This document shows positions 6,001-9,929 of a stretch of DNA of 9,929 bases, piece by piece; position 1 is the first letter of the stretch, and each line of letters begins with the position of its first letter. Source of the DNA: Chloroflexota bacterium (GTDB taxonomy: Bacteria > Chloroflexota > UBA6077). Location: positions 1 through 9,929 of the forward strand of contig JAMCTB010000243.1 of the NCBI GenBank assembly GCA_023380955.1, in the 5' to 3' direction. Below the pieces are notes generated by a model, which saw nothing but the letters and a program-made list of their open reading frames with translations, was not told the DNA's origin and did no database searches. The translations under genes and the position numbers were made by a program.

Positions 6001-6029
6001 ATCCTATTGTGCCGGGAAGGCCGTGTCAA
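6001..6029 (-). promoter_or_regulatory. Sigma70-type promoter of gntR and probably the uroD-like/TRAP operon
   Basis: On the minus strand TTGACA (6029-6024) is followed after exactly 17 bp by TAGGAT (6006-6001), matching the -10 consensus at four of six bases. The predicted start near 5994 is about 80 nt before the gntR ATG. No comparably good promoter was found before the uroD-like gene or dctP, so this one may drive the cluster. Confidence 0.6.
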
Positions 6030-6210
6030 TACCCCGGGCCCGTAAGACCCTCAAGGCTCTTGTGCTCAGATCGATGCGGTGCCCAACTTCGGTGGATCCA
6101 TGCCTGTCGGCACCGTCTGCGTTGATGAGGCCAACTAGAGACGACCGTCCCTGGGCGGGAAACTCTCTCTTTCCTTCCCATCATCTTGCCCGTACCTGGC
6201 AGCGAATTGC

Positions 6211-6219
6211 TGCTATAAT
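6211..6219 (+). promoter_or_regulatory. Extended -10 promoter of the molybdopterin oxidoreductase gene
   Basis: TGCTATAAT combines a perfect TATAAT with the TGn extension. No good -35 is found at 16-18 bp; TTGCCC at 6186-6191 is 22 bp away, which is too far. The start would fall near 6226, giving a leader of about 67 nt in which I saw no riboswitch. The 5915-6292 region between the divergent genes holds this promoter, the gntR promoter and the candidate operator, and no convincing gene. Confidence 0.6.
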
Positions 6220-6292
6220 CCGTTTGCTGTTTGAAGCTTGCCACTGTGCGGTGTTCTCTTTTGCCCCTCGGTTCCTGGCTTCGGAGGTGCTC

Positions 6293-8263
6293 GTGAGCGG
6301 CCCTGTTGAGAAGACCGTCGTCACCACCTGCACGAGGGACTGCCCCGACGGCTGCAGCATCCTGGCTACCGTTCGAGACGGGCGGCTGGTGGCCCTCAAG
6401 GGCAATCCCGATCATCCGGTTACCCGCGGCTTCCTCTGCCGCCGCTCCCGGGACTACGTCCGGCGGGTCTACTCCCCCAACCGGATCCTCCATCCCATGA
6501 AGAGGGTCGACGGTGGCTGGGAGCGGGTCTCCTGGGACGAGGCACTGGATCTGGCGGCCGGTAAGATCGCCGAGTACCGGGATCGCTACGGCACCCTCTC
6601 CCTCATGCACTACCAGGACAACGGCTCCATGGCCGCCCTGAAGATGCTGAACGCGCGGTTCTTCAACCTCCTCGGTGGGGTTACGGCGGCATCAGGAACG
6701 CTCTGCGGCGGCGCCGGCATCGCCGGGCAGACCATGGATTTCGGCTATCGCACCGCCCACGAACCGACGGACGTCCCCAACAGCCGGTTGGTGATCCTCT
6801 GGGGCCGCAACCCCATGGCCACCAACGTTCACCTGGTGCCCTTCCTCAAGGCGGCTAGGGCGAAGGGCGCTACCCTGGTGCTGATCGATCCCGTGCGCAC
6901 CAGGAGCGCCGAGCTGTGCGATCTCCATTACCAGCCGATCCCAGGCTCCGACGGCTACCTCGCGGCCGCCATCGGGAAGCTGCTGCTGGAATCGGGGGCG
7001 GTGGACCGGGGTTTCGTCGAGCGGCACACGGAAGGCTTCGCCGAGTACCATGCCGCCCTGGAGGGCTTCCCCCTGCCCTGGCTGTCGGCCCAGTGCGGCA
7101 TTCCCCTGGAGGAGATCCGCCGGCTGGCGTCGATGTTCGGCACCCTCAAGCCGGCGGCCATCTGGACCGGGTGGGGGCTGCAGCGGCGGGAGTTCGGGGC
7201 CGAGATCTACCGGCTGGTGGATGCTATCGTGGCCCTGACCGGCAATATCGGCGTCCCCGGCGGCGGCGTCAACCACGGCATGGAGGAGCGGGAGTACTGG
7301 GATTGGGATCTGAAGGCTCCCGAGGCCGCCAGGGTGTCGCGGGGAATCCCCAAGGCCACCCTGGGCGAGGGGATCCTCGAGGCGCAGGACCCGCCCGTCA
7401 AGATGATCTTCGTCACCGGAGCCAATCCGGCCAATCAGGCCCCACACAGCCTGAAGGTGCGGGAGGCCTTCGCCCGGACCGAGTTCGTGGTGGTGATCGA
7501 CTCCTTCCTGACCGACACCGCCGATCTGGCCTACCTCTTCCTGCCCACCACCTCCCCCTTCGAGGAGGAGGACCTGGTGGGGAGCTACGGCCATCAGTGG
7601 CTGGGTCCGGTGAACCCGATCATCGGGCCGCTGGGGGAGGCCAGGACCGATCTGCAGATCTTCCAGGGGTTGGCGGAGAGGCTGGGCCTCGCGGGAATGG
7701 AGGGGACCGCCACCGAGTGGCTGAGGCGGTTGGCCGCTCCTCTGCAACCCCTGGGGATTACCCTGGAGAGGCTGCGGGAGGGGCCCCTACGCCATCCCAC
7801 GGCGCCCACGGTGCCCTTCCAGAGTCGGGTGTTCCCCACCCCCTCCGGGCGATTCCGCTTCACCTCGGAGGTGCCTCCCAACCCCTCCTCCGCCCGCGAC
7901 GGGAGCTTCGTCTTGATCTCCGGCCACCCGGAGGGCTCCATCCACTCCCAGATCCTGCCCGAGGATCAGGGGAAGACGCTGCCGGTGCGGATGAACCCCC
8001 TGGATGCTGCGGGGCTGGGTCTCGTGGAGGGCGATGGGATCGCCATGGCGGCCGGCGAGGGGCGGGTGGAAGGTCGGGTGGTTCTGGATGCCACACTGGG
8101 CAGGGGAGTCCTCCAGTGCGATCAGGGGGGCTGGCTCAAGTTCAGGGTGGGCATCAACCGGGTGGTGCCGGGGGTGCTGAGCCGCCACGGCTTGTGCGCC
8201 GGCTTCTACGAGGCCATAGTAACCGCGGAGCCTACGCCCCTATCTCCAGCATGCCGCGGCTGA
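6293..8263 (+). CDS. Molybdopterin-dependent oxidoreductase, DMSO reductase family, stand-alone catalytic subunit
   Basis: The 656-residue protein should bind Mo/W-bis-pterin cofactor and one [4Fe-4S] cluster. The cluster motif C-x3-C-x3-C-x27-C is seen at Cys13, 17, 21 and 49. WERVSWDEALDLAAGKIAE (76-94) is the typical following segment. SGTLCGGAGIAG (134-145) puts Cys138 at the usual metal-ligand position. LVILWGRNPMATNVH, GATLVLIDPVRTRSAE, LTGNIGVPGGGVNHG, VTGANPANQ and the C-terminal pterin-binding region (HPEGSIHSQILPE, RMNPLDAAGLGLVEGDGI) follow in family order. There is no Tat signal, so it is probably cytoplasmic. I chose GTG 6293 because GGAGGTG lies 4-5 nt upstream and the Fe-S motif starts 12 residues in; the frame is open back to 6023, but that part crosses promoters and lacks family sequence. 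No Fe-S or membrane partner gene is adjacent. Substrate unknown. Its 3' end overlaps the response regulator gene by 32 bp. Confidence 0.93.
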   Translation: MSGPVEKTVVTTCTRDCPDGCSILATVRDGRLVALKGNPDHPVTRGFLCRRSRDYVRRVYSPNRILHPMKRVDGGWERVSWDEALDLAAGKIAEYRDRYGTLSLMHYQDNGSMAALKMLNARFFNLLGGVTAASGTLCGGAGIAGQTMDFGYRTAHEPTDVPNSRLVILWGRNPMATNVHLVPFLKAARAKGATLVLIDPVRTRSAELCDLHYQPIPGSDGYLAAAIGKLLLESGAVDRGFVERHTEGFAEYHAALEGFPLPWLSAQCGIPLEEIRRLASMFGTLKPAAIWTGWGLQRREFGAEIYRLVDAIVALTGNIGVPGGGVNHGMEEREYWDWDLKAPEAARVSRGIPKATLGEGILEAQDPPVKMIFVTGANPANQAPHSLKVREAFARTEFVVVIDSFLTDTADLAYLFLPTTSPFEEEDLVGSYGHQWLGPVNPIIGPLGEARTDLQIFQGLAERLGLAGMEGTATEWLRRLAAPLQPLGITLERLREGPLRHPTAPTVPFQSRVFPTPSGRFRFTSEVPPNPSSARDGSFVLISGHPEGSIHSQILPEDQGKTLPVRMNPLDAAGLGLVEGDGIAMAAGEGRVEGRVVLDATLGRGVLQCDQGGWLKFRVGINRVVPGVLSRHGLCAGFYEAIVTAEPTPLSPACRG

Positions 8264-8891
8264 TGGCGTAGCGCACCAGCTCGGCCCGGGTGCGAAAGCC
8301 CAGCTTCTCCATGATGCGGGCGCGGTGGGTCTCCACCGTTTTGACGCTGATCACCAGCAGGTTGGCGATCTCCTGGTTGGTGTAGCCCTCGGCCATCAGC
8401 TTCAGCACCTGCTTCTCCCGCTCCGTGAGGCGGCCGAAGCTCTCCGCCTCGCGGCCGGCGTCCACCTGCTCGACGTAATCCTGGATCAGCCTTCGAGCCG
8501 CAGTCGGATAGAGGAAGGTCTCGCCCGCGTGCACCACCCTGATGGCGTTGATCAGGTCGGTGTCGGCCGCCTTCTTCGGGACGTAGCCCGACCCCCCGGC
8601 CTGCAGGGTCTGGAAGAGGTACTCCTCGCTGTCGTGCATGGTTAGGATCAGCACTCTGACGTCGGGGTACAGCTTGCGGATCTGCCGGGTCGCTTCCAGC
8701 CCGTTCATGACGGGCATGGTGATGTCCATCAGAACCACATCTGGGCGCAGGCGAGCCACCAGGTTCATGGCCTGGCTGCCGTCGGAGGCGTCTCCCACAA
8801 CCTCCATGTCGGGCTCGGCGTTCAGCAGGGTTCGCAGCCCCGCCCTCAGCACTGCGTGGTCGTCGACCAGTAGCAGCCGAATCTTCCGCAT
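8232..8891 (-). CDS. NarL/FixJ (LiaR/NarL-like) response regulator
   Basis: This is a two-domain regulator of about 220 residues. The receiver domain spans about residues 4-120 (numbering from the GTG at 8894). It has acidic pair D11/D12, phospho-acceptor D57 in LMDITMP, T85 in LILTMHD and K107 in GYVPKKAA. A LuxR-type helix-turn-helix occupies about 152-215, with LTEREKQVLKLMAEGYTNQEIANLLVISVKTVETHRARIMEKLG. Phosphorylation by the upstream kinase should trigger dimerisation and DNA binding. The kinase stop TGA overlaps the ATG at 8889-8891 as TGATG, so the two are translationally coupled; a GTG at 8892-8894 directly before is an alternative start, and both lie downstream of AAGGTGAAGGGG. The gene converges on the oxidoreductase gene and overlaps its 3' end, so the oxidoreductase is a possible but unproven target. 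Confidence 0.95.
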   Translation of the reverse strand: MRKIRLLLVDDHAVLRAGLRTLLNAEPDMEVVGDASDGSQAMNLVARLRPDVVLMDITMPVMNGLEATRQIRKLYPDVRVLILTMHDSEEYLFQTLQAGGSGYVPKKAADTDLINAIRVVHAGETFLYPTAARRLIQDYVEQVDAGREAESFGRLTEREKQVLKLMAEGYTNQEIANLLVISVKTVETHRARIMEKLGFRTRAELVRYAISRGMLEIGA

Positions 8892-9928
8892 CACCCCTTC
8901 ACCTTCTCAGCAACTCCGCCCAGGGGCACCCGAGCCACGATGGTGGTTCCGGCCCTGGGGGCGGACAGGATCTCCAGTTGGCCCGAGAGCAGGGACACCC
9001 TTTCCCTCATGCCGAAGAGGCCCAGCCCCCCGTCTTTCGACTGCTGCACCCGGTTCAGGTCGAAGCCCCGGCCCTGGTCCCGCACGGTGGCCGTCAGGGT
9101 GGAGCCCTCCACGCTCAGCTTCACGGCCACCTGCGAGGCCTCGGAGTACTTGGCCGCGTTGGTCAAAGCCTCCTGCACCACCCTGTAGATGGCCACCTCC
9201 ACCTCGGAGGGCAGTCTCCCCTTCAAGCCGGAGACCTGGAGGCCCACCTGGATCCCGTGTTGCCGGCTGTACTCCTTGGCGTAGCCCCGCAGGGCAGGGA
9301 GGAGGCCCAGCTCGTCCAGGGCGCTGGGGCGCAGCTCCACCGCCATCCGGTGAACCGCCTCCAGGGTCTCGGCGACGGTGGCCCGCAGCTCGGCAACCCG
9401 GTCCTGGATTTCGCACTGTCTGCCGGGCTTCTCCAGCGCCTTCAGCCCGACGATCACCGAGGTGAGGGCCTGGCTGGTCTCGTCGTGGAGCTCTCGAGCG
9501 ATCCTCTTGCGCTCCTCCTCCTGGGCGCCCAGCACCCTGGCGGGCAGCCGTTGGAGCTCCGACTGGTTGGCTTGAAGCCGCTCCAGCATGCTGTTCAGGG
9601 CCTCGGCCAGCCGGTTGGTGGCGGGATCGCCCATGGGCTCGGGTTCTGCCCGCGCCTTCAGGTTGTCCCGATAGTACACCTCGTCGACGGTTCGTTGGAG
9701 GGATTCCAGCGGTTTCATGGCCGCCTTCAGGATCCAGAAGTTGGCGATCACGTGGAGGCTCACCCCACCCAGGACGAAGCCGGCGATGAGGTCGAGGGGG
9801 AACTGCTCCGGGAGAGCCCGCACCACCCATGTCCCCACCACGGCGCCGATCAGAACGATGGCCGAGCTGGCGATCAGTATTCGATAGAAGAGCGTCGTGC
9901 GGGCGGTGAGCGCCCGGAACCTATCCAA
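8891..9928 (-). CDS. Membrane sensor histidine kinase, HisKA_3 type (LiaS/NarX-like); N-terminus at window edge
   Basis: The visible protein is 345 residues from a TTG at 9926-9928, right at the edge. The true start may lie outside the window and no ribosome site can be checked. Two membrane spans (about residues 15-36 and 45-67) are separated by only about 8-10 residues, so there is essentially no extracytoplasmic sensor domain. A linker with HAMP-like character covers about 70-125. The HisKA_3 dimerisation box EEERKRIARELHDETSQAL (137-155) carries phospho-acceptor His148. The HATPase_c domain shows VVQEALTNAAKYS (250-262, Asn257), VRDQGRGFD (282-290) and GGLGLFGMRERV (300-311). The kinase should phosphorylate the response regulator encoded immediately downstream. 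The stimulus is unknown; lack of an external domain suggests sensing at or within the membrane. Confidence 0.93.
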   Translation of the reverse strand: MDRFRALTARTTLFYRILIASSAIVLIGAVVGTWVVRALPEQFPLDLIAGFVLGGVSLHVIANFWILKAAMKPLESLQRTVDEVYYRDNLKARAEPEPMGDPATNRLAEALNSMLERLQANQSELQRLPARVLGAQEEERKRIARELHDETSQALTSVIVGLKALEKPGRQCEIQDRVAELRATVAETLEAVHRMAVELRPSALDELGLLPALRGYAKEYSRQHGIQVGLQVSGLKGRLPSEVEVAIYRVVQEALTNAAKYSEASQVAVKLSVEGSTLTATVRDQGRGFDLNRVQQSKDGGLGLFGMRERVSLLSGQLEILSAPRAGTTIVARVPLGGVAEKVKG

Positions 9929-9929
9929 G

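Noticed and set aside
6023..6292. In-frame 90-residue N-terminal extension of the oxidoreductase
   Set aside because: It would cross the gntR -35 and the TATAAT promoter, shows no signal peptide or family sequence, and GTG 6293 has a good Shine-Dalgarno and puts the Fe-S motif at the usual place.
6916..8271. A 451-codon open frame on the plus strand in another frame of the oxidoreductase gene
   Set aside because: Its translation is Gly/Arg/Pro-rich with no recognisable domain, typical of a shadow frame in GC-rich coding DNA.

Overview
The window is GC-rich bacterial DNA carrying eight protein genes. It looks chromosomal: there are no transposases, phage genes, tRNAs, rRNAs or CRISPR repeats. 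Frequent TTG/GTG starts, a Tat-exported DctP lipoprotein with a long Ala/Pro/Ser linker, a stand-alone molybdopterin oxidoreductase and a NarL-type two-component pair would all suit a Chloroflexota-like organism. That placement is inference, and no marker gene is present to settle it.

Left edge (1-620, minus strand): the 5' end of a BtuF/FepB-like substrate-binding lipoprotein gene behind a complete cobalamin-riboswitch leader. In transcription order the leader holds a TTGACA/TATGAT promoter, a class-I-like cobalamin aptamer of unusually compact form, an intrinsic terminator, a perfect 11-bp hairpin that buries the Shine-Dalgarno sequence, and a TTG start. This points to vitamin B12 or corrinoid uptake controlled by B12.

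Middle (800-6030, minus strand): a likely catabolic operon in the order gntR (FadR/FCD regulator), a uroporphyrinogen-decarboxylase-superfamily gene (methyltransferase-like, not HemE), dctP, dctQ, dctM. The last three form a complete TRAP transporter, probably for an organic acid. A sigma70-type promoter lies upstream of gntR, and a candidate FadR-family operator sits at its predicted transcription start.

Right part (6200-9929): a plus-strand gene for a cytoplasmic DMSO-reductase-family molybdopterin oxidoreductase with its own extended -10 promoter. It runs tail-to-tail into, and overlaps by 32 bp, a minus-strand NarL/LiaR-type response regulator. The regulator is translationally coupled to a LiaS/NarX-like histidine kinase that reaches the right edge.

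Possible joint function: the TRAP system imports an organic acid under GntR control. The UroD-like protein may act on it or on a corrinoid methyl carrier, which would explain a neighbouring B12 importer, but no corrinoid protein gene is visible. The most interesting signals are the two stacked expression platforms in the riboswitch leader and the unassigned UroD-like gene inside a TRAP operon.
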